DNA of 48,401 nt from CAZFAP01 sp964516325 (GCA_964516325.1 CAZFAP010000010.1:1-48401), one strand, 5' to 3'; counted from the stretch's first letter, positions 25,628 through 33,583 are shown. Numbers and translations are program-made. The notes: generated by a model not told the origin, from the sequence alone.

Positions 25628-26099
25628 TCCATGCCTCCGCGTCGAGTGGTCTGTTGTGCTCGCCGAAGACCGGGCACCAGGGGTAATTGCTGCACACGAG
25701 AACCCTCCTGGGGCCCACGGCCCCCATTCGGGCTCCGCATTTGGGGCAGGCCTTGGTCTGCTCTGCCCGCTCGGCCCCGAGGACCGCGCGCGCCTGTTCC
25801 CAGGCCGAGGCGTGAAGGGATTCCAGGTCCCTCACGTCCTCTTCGTAGCGGCCCAGATCAATGTGTGCGACCTTCTGCGTGCACTGCTGCAGGATTGTGC
25901 GCCACTCCCTGGCCTCGGACTCCTGTTGGTCTACTCGGGCCTTGCGCTCCTCTACCTCGGCCTTACGCTGCTCCGTCCGCGCCCTACGCCCCTCTGCTGC
26001 GGCCTTCCGCCGCTCTACGGCCGAGGCGATGCCGCGGATCAGGGCGGCAATCACCGAGCATGCCAGGACGATCACGCATCCCGCGCCCTCGAGGCCCAT
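25614..26099 (-). CDS. Membrane-anchored coiled-coil protein with topoisomerase-type zinc ribbon
   Basis: The 161-residue protein has an N-terminal transmembrane helix (residues about 6-25), a highly charged alpha-helical stretch (28-75: ERRKAAAEGRRARTEQRK) likely forming a coiled coil, and a C4 zinc ribbon with C118, C121, C136 and C142 (CPKCGARM, then VCSNYPWC), as in DNA topoisomerase I C-terminal fingers. Such fingers bind single-stranded DNA and are often fused to Mrr-like nucleases; here the finger is a separate protein whose stop overlaps the nuclease gene by 14 bases. ATG at 26099 has GGAGG 9 bases before it. A longer frame to 26156 lacks a site. It lies 92 bases after dnaK. Confidence 0.75.
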   Translation of the reverse strand: MGLEGAGCVIVLACSVIAALIRGIASAVERRKAAAEGRRARTEQRKAEVEERKARVDQQESEAREWRTILQQCTQKVAHIDLGRYEEDVRDLESLHASAWEQARAVLGAERAEQTKACPKCGARMGAVGPRRVLVCSNYPWCPVFGEHNRPLDAEAWNDFA

Positions 26100-26191
26100 G
26101 TCTTGGAACCTCCCGCCCGTCCAGCGCGCCGACCCCGGCCCTCTACAGCCGCGCACTCAGTGCCGAGGGACGGGCGCTCACTAGATCCGGC

Positions 26192-28129
26192 CTACTTTCC
26201 TGTGCCTTTATCCTCGTCAACGACCTCGTAGTCGGCGTCAACGATATTCTCGTCTTTCGGTGGTTTCCTCTCCCTTTCGGGAGTTTCGGTGGGACCTCCA
26301 GCCGCCTGTTGAGAAGCCTGCTGCTGCCTTGTCGCCTGCTGGTACATCATCTCGGCGATTTTGTGGGAGGCTTGCTGGAGTTCCTCCATTCCTTTTTTTA
26401 TCTCCTCGACGGAGCCGGATTCCATCGTCTTTCGGAGTTTTTCGATGGCTTTTTCGACCTTTGCCTTCTCGCCGGAATCAATCTTATCGCCGTGCTCCTT
26501 GAGGGTTTTCCCGACGCTGTAAATGAGCATGTCGGACTGATTGCGGACCTCCGCCTGCTCTCTTTTCTTCTTGTCCTCCGCCTCGTGGGCGCCGGCGTCC
26601 TTGACCATCCTCTGGATTTCCTCTTCGGTCAGGCCGCTCGAGGATTCGATCCGGATTTTCTGCTCCTTTGCAGTGGCAAGGTCCTTGGCGGAAACATGGA
26701 CGATGCCGTTGGCGTCTATGTCGAATGTTACTTCGATCTGCGGGATGCCGCGAGGCGCCGAAGGAATGCCGACCAGGTCAAAGCGTCCAAGCGTCCGGTT
26801 GTACGCCGCCATCTCCCGCTCGCCCTGAAGCACGTGGATGCTGACGGCGGTTTGATTATCGTCTGCTGTGGAGAAAATCTGGCTCTTCCGCGTCGGAATC
26901 GTCGTGTTCCTTTCGATGAGCCTCGTGAAGATGCCGCCGAGGGTCTCGATTCCGAGCGACAGCGGCGTAACGTCGAGCAGGAGCACGTCCTTGACTTCGC
27001 CCTTCAGAACGCCGCCCTGAATCGCCGCTCCCACAGCGACGACCTCGTCGGGATTGACTCCCTTATGAGGCTCCTTCCCGAAAAGCTCTTTGACCAGAGC
27101 CTGCACCGCCGGCATTCTCGTTTGCCCTCCAACGAGCACGACCTCGTCTATATCCTCCGGTTTGAGCTTGGCGTCCGCCAACGCCTGTATGACGGGGCCT
27201 CTTGTCTTCTCGATCAAATCTCCAACGAGCTGTTCGAGCTTGGACCGCGTGAGCGTCTTGACGAAGTGGAGCGGGCCGGAAGCGTCCATGGAAACGAACG
27301 GCAGGTTAATCTCCGTCTGCTGAGCAGAGGATAGCTCGCATTTAGCTTTCTCCGCGGCTTCCTTGAGCCTCTGCAGCGTCCGTCTGTCCCTGCTGAGGTC
27401 AATGCCGTGTTCTTTCTTAAACTCCGCGACGAGCCAATCTATGATCCTCTGATCCAGGTCGTCGCCGCCGAGGTGCGTGTCGCCGTTCGTGGACTTCACT
27501 TCAAAGACCCCCTCGCCGATTTCCAGAATGGAAATATCGAACGTTCCACCTCCGAGGTCATAGACGGCGATTTTCTCCTCTTTCTTTTTGTCCAGTCCGT
27601 AAGCCAAAGAAGCGGCGGTCGGCTCGTTGATGATTCTGAGCACGTTGAGCCCGGAGATCCTTCCGGCATCCTTGGTCGCCTGCCGCTGGCTGTCGTTGAA
27701 GTACGCGGGAACGGTGACCACCGCCTCCGTAACCTTCTCGCCGAGATAATCCTCCGCGGTCTGCTTCATTTTCTGGAGGATCATGGCGGAGATTTCCGGC
27801 GGGCTGTATTCTTTCTCTGCCGCGATCACCGTCGCATTGCCCTCGTTGTCCTGGGTGACCCTGTACGGCACAAGCTTGATCTCCTGCCCCACCTCGCCGT
27901 ACCTTCTCCCCATGAACCTCTTGATGGAATAGACGGTATTTTCGGGGTTCATAATCGCCTGGTTCTTTGCAGTAATGCCGACCAGTCTCTCTCCACTCTT
28001 TGCAAACCCCACGACCGACGGAGTAACTCGCCCGCCCTCGGCGTTCGCGATGACCTTCGGCTCCCCGCCCTCCATCACAGCAACGCACGAGTTCGTCGTT
28101 CCGAGGTCAATTCCTATCACCTTAGCCAT
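26192..28129 (-). CDS. dnaK: Chaperone DnaK (Hsp70)
   Basis: DnaK is the ATP-dependent protein-folding chaperone. The 645 residues include the N-terminal ATPase (IGIDLGTTNSCVAVMEGG, VYDLGGGTFDISILE, VLVGGQTRMPAVQ), the substrate-binding domain (LLLDVTPLSLGIETLGG) and the lid, ending in the acidic tail DADYEVVDE. The length and motifs are standard. Its start overlaps the grpE stop by 8 bases. Downstream, the usual direct dnaJ neighbour is displaced by a two-gene cassette. Confidence 0.98.
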   Translation of the reverse strand: MAKVIGIDLGTTNSCVAVMEGGEPKVIANAEGGRVTPSVVGFAKSGERLVGITAKNQAIMNPENTVYSIKRFMGRRYGEVGQEIKLVPYRVTQDNEGNATVIAAEKEYSPPEISAMILQKMKQTAEDYLGEKVTEAVVTVPAYFNDSQRQATKDAGRISGLNVLRIINEPTAASLAYGLDKKKEEKIAVYDLGGGTFDISILEIGEGVFEVKSTNGDTHLGGDDLDQRIIDWLVAEFKKEHGIDLSRDRRTLQRLKEAAEKAKCELSSAQQTEINLPFVSMDASGPLHFVKTLTRSKLEQLVGDLIEKTRGPVIQALADAKLKPEDIDEVVLVGGQTRMPAVQALVKELFGKEPHKGVNPDEVVAVGAAIQGGVLKGEVKDVLLLDVTPLSLGIETLGGIFTRLIERNTTIPTRKSQIFSTADDNQTAVSIHVLQGEREMAAYNRTLGRFDLVGIPSAPRGIPQIEVTFDIDANGIVHVSAKDLATAKEQKIRIESSSGLTEEEIQRMVKDAGAHEAEDKKKREQAEVRNQSDMLIYSVGKTLKEHGDKIDSGEKAKVEKAIEKLRKTMESGSVEEIKKGMEELQQASHKIAEMMYQQATRQQQASQQAAGGPTETPERERKPPKDENIVDADYEVVDEDKGTGK

Positions 28130-28838
28130 TTGTACTTCCCTCCTTTATCTCATTGTCAGATTTTTCGATTGCGGCCTCTTTCCCGGCCTCACGCTGTTCG
28201 CCTGCCTGTCCCTCAGAGGCAACTTCGTTCTCAGCAGTCTCCGAGGCGGGCGTCGGCATCGCCGCGACTCTCACCGCAGCGGGTTGAACCACCCGGTCGC
28301 TGAGAGCGTATCCCACCTGAAGAACTTCCAGGACGTGCCCGTGGGGGTGCTCATTGGTCAGGACTTGCTCGACCGCCTGATGTCTGTAGGGATCAAAAGG
28401 CGACCCAATCGGGCAGATTTCCTCTATCCCTCGCTCCTTGAGCAACTTTTTCATCTGCTTGAGAATTATTTCGATTCCCTCCGTGAAACCTTTCACCCCC
28501 GGAACCTTTTCCGCGGCAGTGAGAGCCCTCTCGAAGTTGCTCAGAATGGGCACCAGCTCGCATACGAATTCCTCCGTCGCGTACTTAATCGTCTCCAACC
28601 GCTCCTTCTCTTTCCTCTTTCGGAAATTCTCGAAGTCGGCCTGAAGGCGAAGAAGTCGGTCGAAGTACTCGTCCGCGAGGGCCGCCTTTTCCCTCAACTC
28701 CGCCAGTTCGTTCTCCGAAATCCGCACGTCTTTGGGCTTCTTCGCCTTTTTGGGTGCGGACTTCTCCTCCGGTTCGGCATCTTTCCGGTCAGAGACCGCT
28801 TCGGGTTGCTCGGTCTTCTCTTGTTCTATCTCTCCCAT
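28122..28838 (-). CDS. grpE: Nucleotide exchange factor GrpE
   Basis: GrpE releases ADP from DnaK. The protein (238 residues from the chosen start) has an acidic and lysine-rich N-terminus, the long dimer helix (RLLRLQADFENFRKRKEKER), then the beta domain (HQAVEQVLTNEHPHGHVLEVLQVGYALSDRVVQPAAVRVA). A C-terminal extension of about 50 residues rich in Ala and Glu is longer than usual. ATG at 28847 also starts an open frame, but GGAGG directly abuts it; GGAGG is 9 bases from ATG 28838, which is preferred. It lies 90 bases after hrcA and overlaps dnaK. Confidence 0.95.
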   Translation of the reverse strand: MGEIEQEKTEQPEAVSDRKDAEPEEKSAPKKAKKPKDVRISENELAELREKAALADEYFDRLLRLQADFENFRKRKEKERLETIKYATEEFVCELVPILSNFERALTAAEKVPGVKGFTEGIEIILKQMKKLLKERGIEEICPIGSPFDPYRHQAVEQVLTNEHPHGHVLEVLQVGYALSDRVVQPAAVRVAAMPTPASETAENEVASEGQAGEQREAGKEAAIEKSDNEIKEGSTNG

Positions 28839-28928
28839 CAACTCCATCCTCCATATTTACAGCACTAACAGTCGCCCCGATGCCCGTTGCGCCCAACTCC
28901 CGACGCACGGGAACCCGGGTCTTCCCCC

Positions 28929-30053
28929 TCACCTGTTGGGTGCGGCTGTCATCGTGAACGGCCGACGCAGGTCAAAGCCAATCCTCGCCCTGCCGTAAGT
29001 CTCGGTCAGCTTCCTGCTGAGGAAAAGCGCCGCGTGCTCCACGAGGGGAATAATCTTCGCATACCTCATCCTCATCGAGCCGATTACCCCGAGCACACCC
29101 GCAGAGACCGCGTTCACCTTGTAAGGCGAACAAACCAGGCCCAGTCCAACGGAAGCTCCCCTCAGAGGTTGCAGTTCGTCCCCGATAAGCACGGACACGC
29201 TGTCCTTCCGCTGGCAGGACTCGAGGACATGAATCAGCCGCGACTTCTCCTCGAAGAACTTGACCGCTGAGAAAGCCGCCTCGGGGTCGTGCATCTCCTT
29301 CTTCTCGAAAATCTTGGAGAAACCCTCGAGGTAGAGCTGTCGCTTCCCACTGCTCCCACCGCTGACAAGGTATTTCAGAACGACCTCGTTGTAGAGCCTC
29401 TCGCCCGTCGCGGCTTCGGTTTCGTCGAAGTAGCTTTCTGAAAATGGACTAACCGTGCGGGCGCCGGTAAGTTTTCCGTTGAGGTATTCCTCTATTCTCT
29501 TCAGGTTGAAGTAGCCAAGCTTGCGGCCAACGTGGATGGTGGTGCTGGTTACCACACCGAGGTTTGAAATCACCACCGCCAGAACCCTGCCAGGGCCAAC
29601 CTCCACGAGTTTGATCTCACGAATCACGTCATTGACGAAGCCGGGCGAAAGGATGATGCCCGCCTCGCCGGAGCTTTCCGAGACCAGGGCGCAGAACCTC
29701 TCTAAAAAGCCGCTGACATTGGTTTCCTCCGCCTCAAAAAGGTCGTATTCTCTTTGAACCTTCGCCCAAAAATCCCGCGGAGGAGCGTCGTCGAAGTCCA
29801 GAGATTCCACGAAAGCTCTGAGGCCCTTCTGCGTCGGTATTCTCCCCGCAGAGGTGTGCGGCTGAATCGTCAACCCGAGGCTGTCGAGCTGCGCGATGAC
29901 GGCGCGCACCGTCGCCGGGCTGAGGTCAAGCCGCGACCTCGATAGAACGCGAGAGGAAGCCACCGGCTCGCCGGTCGAAATGTACGTGCTGACCAGCGCG
30001 CTGAGGACCTTCTTCCTTCTTCGTTCCGCAAGGCTTTCGTCCAGAATCCTCAT
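28929..30053 (-). CDS. hrcA: Heat-inducible transcription repressor HrcA
   Basis: HrcA represses class I heat-shock operons by binding CIRCE elements, with GroEL as modulator. The 374-residue protein has the N-terminal winged helix (KKVLSALVSTYISTGEPVAS, LDLSPATVRAVIAQLDSLGL, HTSAGRIPTQKGLRAFVESL), a GAF-like middle and the conserved end IGSMRMRYAKIIPLVEHAALFLSRKL. It is first in the operon with grpE and dnaK. A promoter is predicted at 30193-30220, but no TTAGCACTC/GAGTGCTAA CIRCE repeat was seen in the 140 bases before the start or in the hrcA-grpE gap, so its own regulation here is unclear. Confidence 0.96.
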   Translation of the reverse strand: MRILDESLAERRRKKVLSALVSTYISTGEPVASSRVLSRSRLDLSPATVRAVIAQLDSLGLTIQPHTSAGRIPTQKGLRAFVESLDFDDAPPRDFWAKVQREYDLFEAEETNVSGFLERFCALVSESSGEAGIILSPGFVNDVIREIKLVEVGPGRVLAVVISNLGVVTSTTIHVGRKLGYFNLKRIEEYLNGKLTGARTVSPFSESYFDETEAATGERLYNEVVLKYLVSGGSSGKRQLYLEGFSKIFEKKEMHDPEAAFSAVKFFEEKSRLIHVLESCQRKDSVSVLIGDELQPLRGASVGLGLVCSPYKVNAVSAGVLGVIGSMRMRYAKIIPLVEHAALFLSRKLTETYGRARIGFDLRRPFTMTAAPNR

Positions 30054-30192
30054 TCTGCACCTTCATTTCCGGGCTATGCGAGAACCAGCCGGAGGAGCTG
30101 ATTCTTGAGCGCTCCGCCCTTCGCATAAGCCGCGGTCGCCTGAACCAGGCTTTTCTGGCAGCCTATACCAAAGACTGCCAAGAATCGCCTCT

Positions 30193-30220
30193 AATTTACT
30201 GTATTTTCGGGAATTGTCAA
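30193..30220 (-). promoter_or_regulatory. Sigma-70-type promoter for the hrcA heat-shock operon
   Basis: On the minus strand TTGACA (30220-30215) is followed after 16 bases by TAAATT (30198-30193). The leader to the hrcA ATG would be about 130 bases. No CIRCE inverted repeat overlaps it. Confidence 0.55.
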
Positions 30221-30886
30221 CAGGAAAATTTCGCAGGGAGTTCCACATTTCTCCCCGTTATTGGCAGTCAGCGGGTCTGAGTGATAATTTTGAGGAGGGA
30301 AACGGGAGCGATAAGAACATCCCTGCCCCGAAAATCACTTCCACGCGGCCAGGGGCCCCGCCTTTTGGGAGGAGGTTCCTCGCAAAGCCGCCGAGCACGC
30401 ACACAAGCTGACAGGACGACAGGATGCACAGGATAGAGGGGATAATCCGGTCAATGCTGTTATCCTGTCGGACTTCTTCTTCTCTGCGCCCTCTGCGCTC
30501 TCCGCGGTGAACTCCTCCCGAAGCCAAAGGGTTGTGCTTCAGAGTACCCCCTCAGTCTTGGGCGGACGATGAAGCGTCGGGGCGGGAGCCGGGTCAAGAG
30601 GAAAGTGGCGCCACGCATTTGGCGTGGCGCGTGGAGAATCATGGGCAAGATGCCCATGCCACAACGCTTCCAGCTACATTCGATTTGACATGCCCGCGAA
30701 TCCGCGCTATTCTGAGACTGCACAGCAACCGTACCCGGCGCCGGAGTTGGTGGGCGATTGTCCGGTGAGCGGATCGCGACATATCGGCGGGGCTGGAGGC
30801 CGAGTCTGAGGCCCAGACCAGCCGTCGGCCGTGCGTCTCGGGACACAGGGCGAACCCTGGCGTAATCAGAACAGAAAGTTCGAACC
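30221..30886. repeat. Repeat-rich spacer between hrcA and the DUF2007 gene
   Basis: No gene is supported. It contains a GCAAAGCCGCC-type repeat (30373-30407, inverted relative to 31619-31649), an inverted CGCAGAG repeat (30480-30519) and one copy of the two-hairpin element (30605-30662). The last 220 bases before the DUF2007 start show no clear promoter. Confidence 0.65.
30605..30662 (+). repeat. Two-hairpin dispersed element, copy 1
   Basis: The outer bases GTGGCG (30605-30610) and TGCCAC (30657-30662) can pair. Inside are a first hairpin CCACGC/GCGTGG (30611-30616 with 30622-30627) and a second palindrome ATGGGCAAGATGCCCAT (30641-30657). Two more copies at 31.5-31.8 kb share the outer stem and second hairpin but have different first stems. 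Confidence 0.7.
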
Positions 30887-31159
30887 GTGGACAGAGAGAA
30901 GAAAATCGTTGTTTTGAAGAGGGTCTCCGACGAGATTGAGGCAATACGCATTCGCGATTTTCTCGCCGGAGCTGGAATAGAGAGTCAGCTGATTTCCTTC
31001 CACGACAGGGCGCTGGACGGCGTTTCGCAAATCTGGTCGGAGGGCTGGTGGGGCGAGGTCCGAGTTTTCGAGGACGACCTCGGCAAAGCTAAGGAAATCC
31101 TCGCCGATCTGGAAGCGACACAGGAGGACGCGGAGAAATCCCCGGACCAGCCCGAATAG
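30887..31159 (+). CDS. DUF2007 small protein
   Basis: This 90-residue protein fits the DUF2007 (putative signal-transducing) family, which has a ferredoxin-like beta-alpha-beta fold: IVVLKRVSDEIEAIRIRDFL at the start, then AGIESQLISFHD, GEVRVFEDDLGKAKEILADL. The start is GTG at 30887; no strong ribosome binding site is seen. The C-terminus is acidic. It is a single gene followed after 17 bases by tRNA-Ser. Molecular function in the family is unknown. Confidence 0.75.
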   Translation: MDREKKIVVLKRVSDEIEAIRIRDFLAGAGIESQLISFHDRALDGVSQIWSEGWWGEVRVFEDDLGKAKEILADLEATQEDAEKSPDQPE

Positions 31160-31176
31160 CTGTCATTCCTATCCAC

Positions 31177-31266
31177 GGAGAGGTGTCCGAGAGGCCGAAG
31201 GAACACGACTGGAAATCGTGTTCTCGCGAAAGCGGGACGTGGGTTCGAATCCCACCCTCTCCGCCA
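31177..31266 (+). tRNA. tRNA-Ser (anticodon GGA)
   Basis: A complete class II tRNA. The acceptor stem GGAGAGG (31177-31183) pairs with CCTCTCC (31256-31262), with discriminator G at 31263 and encoded CCA at 31264-31266. The anticodon stem is CACGA/TCGTG with loop CTGGAAA (31209-31215), anticodon GGA at 31211-31213. A long variable arm (TTCTCGCGAAAGCGGGA) identifies serine. The T-loop is GGTTCGAATCC. It decodes UCC and UCU. Confidence 0.97.
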
Positions 31267-31494
31267 TTTGAGTCAGTTCCCTTGATCCCGTTGACGGTGA
31301 AAGCTCCACGCTCCCTTGAGGTAAAGGGTCCGTTGCGGGGGGAACTCACCGCAGTCCCTCATGAACTTCGTTCCCCCCGAGACCGTGAAAAGCCTTGCTG
31401 CACAGCGCTCATTCTCAGGCCAGAAGGCGCGTTCCATTTTCTCTCGCCAAGGGGCGAAGCGTTTCACCGCGGAGAGCGCAGAGGACTCCTGTTT

Positions 31495-31546
31495 GTGGCA
31501 CGGGCGTCTCGCCCGTGAAGGGTCATGGGCAGGATGCCCATGCCAC
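31495..31546 (+). repeat. Two-hairpin dispersed element, copy 2
   Basis: GTGGCA (31495-31500) pairs with TGCCAC (31541-31546). The first hairpin is CGGGCG-TCT-CGCCCG (31501-31515). The second is ATGGGCAGGATGCCCAT (31525-31541). Confidence 0.75.
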
Positions 31547-31715
31547 GTTTCTCCCACGGGCCATGCCCCCTCCCCGTTCCCCCACCTTCGGGCGGGGTTA
31601 GGCCCCAGCACTCCAAACCTTGCGTGCTTGGCGGCTTTGCGAGAGACCTCCCGATTTCTGGTCCTGACTGCGTGGCGCCGATTTTCGGGGCAGAGAGCGC
31701 GGAGGACCCATGTTT

Positions 31716-31778
31716 GTGGCATCCCGCCTTTGGCAGGGCGGGACTCGTGAAACACCATGGGCAGCATGCCCATGCCAC
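31716..31778 (+). repeat. Two-hairpin dispersed element, copy 3
   Basis: GTGGCA (31716-31721) pairs with TGCCAC (31773-31778). The first hairpin is TCCCGCC/GGCGGGA (31722-31728 with 31737-31743). The second is ATGGGCAGCATGCCCAT (31757-31773). Confidence 0.75.
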
Positions 31779-31901
31779 CCTATTCCCACGGGCGGTACTC
31801 TCTGCGGTCTCTGCGAGCTTTGCGGTTGTGTTACCATCGGCCCCGCTCTGTTTCCAACATGCTCGCGCGAGACACGTCAAGCAGGGGGGCGAGAAGCGCT
31901 G

Positions 31902-32879
31902 TCAAGCGATGGCTTTTCCCACCGCCGCTTTCATTTTCTCCAAGCCCGTCTTGGCGACTTGAAGGGCATCCTGCTGCCAAAGGGTTGGGCTGAAAAGCTC
32001 GAGCGACAAAACCGTTCCGCCGCCGTTGTCGTGCAAGTCGCGCAGGATTTGCGAAAGGGGCGCAACGCCGTCGCCGGGGAAGGTGCGGTCTCGGTCTGAA
32101 ATCCTTTCTCGCGGCGGGTCAGCGGGATAGTCGTTGAGATGGAAGACTTGAATCATCCGGTTGCTGAGGAGCTTGAGACCGTCGAAATCGGAACCGCCTT
32201 TGTACATGTGATAGACGTCGGGAAGGATGCAGGCTTTGGGATGTCCGCTCTCCATAGCTACAAAAGCTGCTTCGCTCAAGCGTCCGAGATTCCTTGATGA
32301 ACCCCATATTTCAATCTGCGGCGTCACGTCGAATTGGTCGCCGAGTTCGAGTAGCGCCCGATAGCGCTCCGCGAGTTTCATCGGGTCGAGTTTCGGTTCA
32401 CCGGTGGCGCCGGCGGGCGGAGCGGCGATGCGCTTGCAGCCGATTTCAGCGAGCATGGACATCTCTCGCTTCATTTGCTCGAGAGCCTGCGCCCGAGCGG
32501 CATCGTCGTCCGCCGCCCAGCGAGGGAAACTGATCGCGCCTTCCACGCTCAGCCCGAGATCGGCGATTCGCTTCTTCATGTCCTTCAGGGATCCGCTGCC
32601 CGCGATGAATTGGTTCACTTTGTCCACCCAGATTTCAATCGCGTCATACCCCGCCTTCGCCGCAACCTCGATCTCGCCCTCGAGACTCAACTTCTGCCCG
32701 CGAATCGTCCCCGTGTTCAGGCAATACCGGAAGGGCGCCGGCGTGCGGCCACCTCCCCTTGGCTCGCCCTGGGCGAAAACGGCTCGGCCCAATCTTGCTG
32801 CCAAAGCTGCGGAAACACTGGCGGCCAGAAATTGCCGCCGGGAGATGTTGCACTTAGGCGTGGTCCTTTCGTGGCTCAT
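31902..32879 (-). CDS. Tat-exported sugar phosphate isomerase/epimerase-like TIM barrel
   Basis: The 325-residue protein has a twin-arginine signal (ISRRQFLAASVSAALAARL, residues 12-30) followed by an AP-endonuclease-2-like TIM barrel: FRYCLNTGTIRGQKLSLE, GYDAIEIWVDKVNQF, then CILPDVYHMYKGGSDFD and VFHLNDYPA with His and Asp residues expected to bind a divalent metal. Such exported xylose-isomerase-like proteins abound in Planctomycetes and related bacteria and act on sugars or cyclitols; the substrate is unknown. The ATG at 32879 has GAGGTG 6 bases upstream; the adjacent ATG at 32882 is less well spaced. No operon partner is visible. Confidence 0.85.
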   Translation of the reverse strand: MSHERTTPKCNISRRQFLAASVSAALAARLGRAVFAQGEPRGGGRTPAPFRYCLNTGTIRGQKLSLEGEIEVAAKAGYDAIEIWVDKVNQFIAGSGSLKDMKKRIADLGLSVEGAISFPRWAADDDAARAQALEQMKREMSMLAEIGCKRIAAPPAGATGEPKLDPMKLAERYRALLELGDQFDVTPQIEIWGSSRNLGRLSEAAFVAMESGHPKACILPDVYHMYKGGSDFDGLKLLSNRMIQVFHLNDYPADPPRERISDRDRTFPGDGVAPLSQILRDLHDNGGGTVLSLELFSPTLWQQDALQVAKTGLEKMKAAVGKAIA

Positions 32880-32996
32880 CATAGGCACCTCAACGTTTGG
32901 GTGAAAAAAAAGCACCTCTGACACCTCTGTCCCTGGTCTATCACGTGGTGCAAGCACCGGTTCCCAATAGCCGGGGTCAACGGGGGCATTGAGAAC

Positions 32997-33230
32997 TTAC
33001 ACGGCACGGCGAAGGTCAGCTGAGACGGGCAGTTCAAAAAGATCGCTCCGCAGCAGGCGCGTCGAGAAGAACATCACCTCCAGATTTTCGATCTTGCCCG
33101 TTTTTGGGTTGAGGCGTGCCACAACTTCATCCCCCAGCTCCTCCGATTCCTGCTCCGCGTAGGGCTCGCACTTGTTGATATACAGGATGTCGGCTTCGCG
33201 GTCGTATAGAAAGGTCAGTCGCTTTTCCAT
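32997..33230 (-). CDS. DUF2283 small protein, probable partner of the upstream broken gene
   Basis: The 77-residue protein matches DUF2283: FLYDREADILYI near the start, then DEVVARLNPKTGKIENLEVM and a short C-terminal tail. The ATG at 33230 has GGAGGAG about 7 bases upstream. Its start lies inside the ancestral reading frame of the preceding gene (overlap 16 bases), as is usual for two-gene modules. DUF2283 proteins often follow small nuclease-like proteins and are suspected antitoxins; that role is inference here. Confidence 0.75.
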   Translation of the reverse strand: MEKRLTFLYDREADILYINKCEPYAEQESEELGDEVVARLNPKTGKIENLEVMFFSTRLLRSDLFELPVSADLRRAV

Positions 33231-33583
33231 TCGACTTCTCCTCCAAGTACTTTCCGGGCGATGTACGCGGTAATAATTCAGTGTCTCTGCTCGTGTGGAG
33301 CACCGCTGAGGACGACAAGCACTACGTGCTTGCCGCCGCGCAAGTCACCAAACCAGCGCGAGAACATCCGGGTGTTGTCAAACCTTGCGCTTCGCCGGAC
33401 TTGATCGGGATCCGCCAGGGTTTGCGAGGTGCGCGTCCGATGGTCGGGGAGCAGATCGGGGTGGCGCGTGGCAACGTGCCTTTCGCGTTCGTCAGTTAAC
33501 TCAACCGTCCCGCGCAAGTAAGGGCAAACGAAGCGTTCCAAGGGACAACCCTCGAGATTTCTCAAACCGGATGCGTAATTCAT
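33215..33583 (-). pseudogene. Small nuclease-like (toxin-like) protein with an in-frame TGA
   Basis: The first 101 codons encode a protein with CPYLRGTVELTDERERHVAT, RHPDLLPDH, then TRMFSRWFGDLRGGKHVVLV, ending HEQRH at a TGA (33280-33278). The same frame continues as IITAYIARKVLGGEVEWKSD to a second TGA at 33217-33215, overlapping the DUF2283 start. This continuation is the expected family end, in which the stopped codon is normally Trp (TGG). So a single G-to-A change has truncated the protein by about 20 residues. I know this kind of protein as a frequent DUF2283 neighbour but cannot name a characterised family with confidence. Confidence 0.6.

Larger units (their letters stand above)
31267..31901. 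repeat. Cluster of dispersed palindromic repeats downstream of tRNA-Ser
   Basis: This 635-base region appears to be built almost entirely of repeat units: the inverted 36-base unit (31348-31383), CGCAGAG units (31461-31490, 31691-31710, inverted 31798-31828), two copies of the two-hairpin element (31495-31546, 31716-31778), a GC hairpin (31580-31597) and a CTTGGCGGCTTTGCGAG unit (31619-31649). Open frames across it translate the repeats and have no supporting start signals. Confidence 0.75.

Noticed and set aside
30054..30192. CIRCE element before hrcA
   Set aside because: Only a GAGCGCTC palindrome near 30109 was found; it lacks the TTAGCACTC-N9-GAGTGCTAA form.
31267..31901. CRISPR array
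   Set aside because: Repeat units are of different families, irregularly spaced, in mixed orientation, and no cas genes are present.
31273..31962. Several long frames in the repeat cluster after tRNA-Ser
   Set aside because: They are translations of the dispersed repeats (phrases such as HGQDAHAT), in several frames at once, without start signals.
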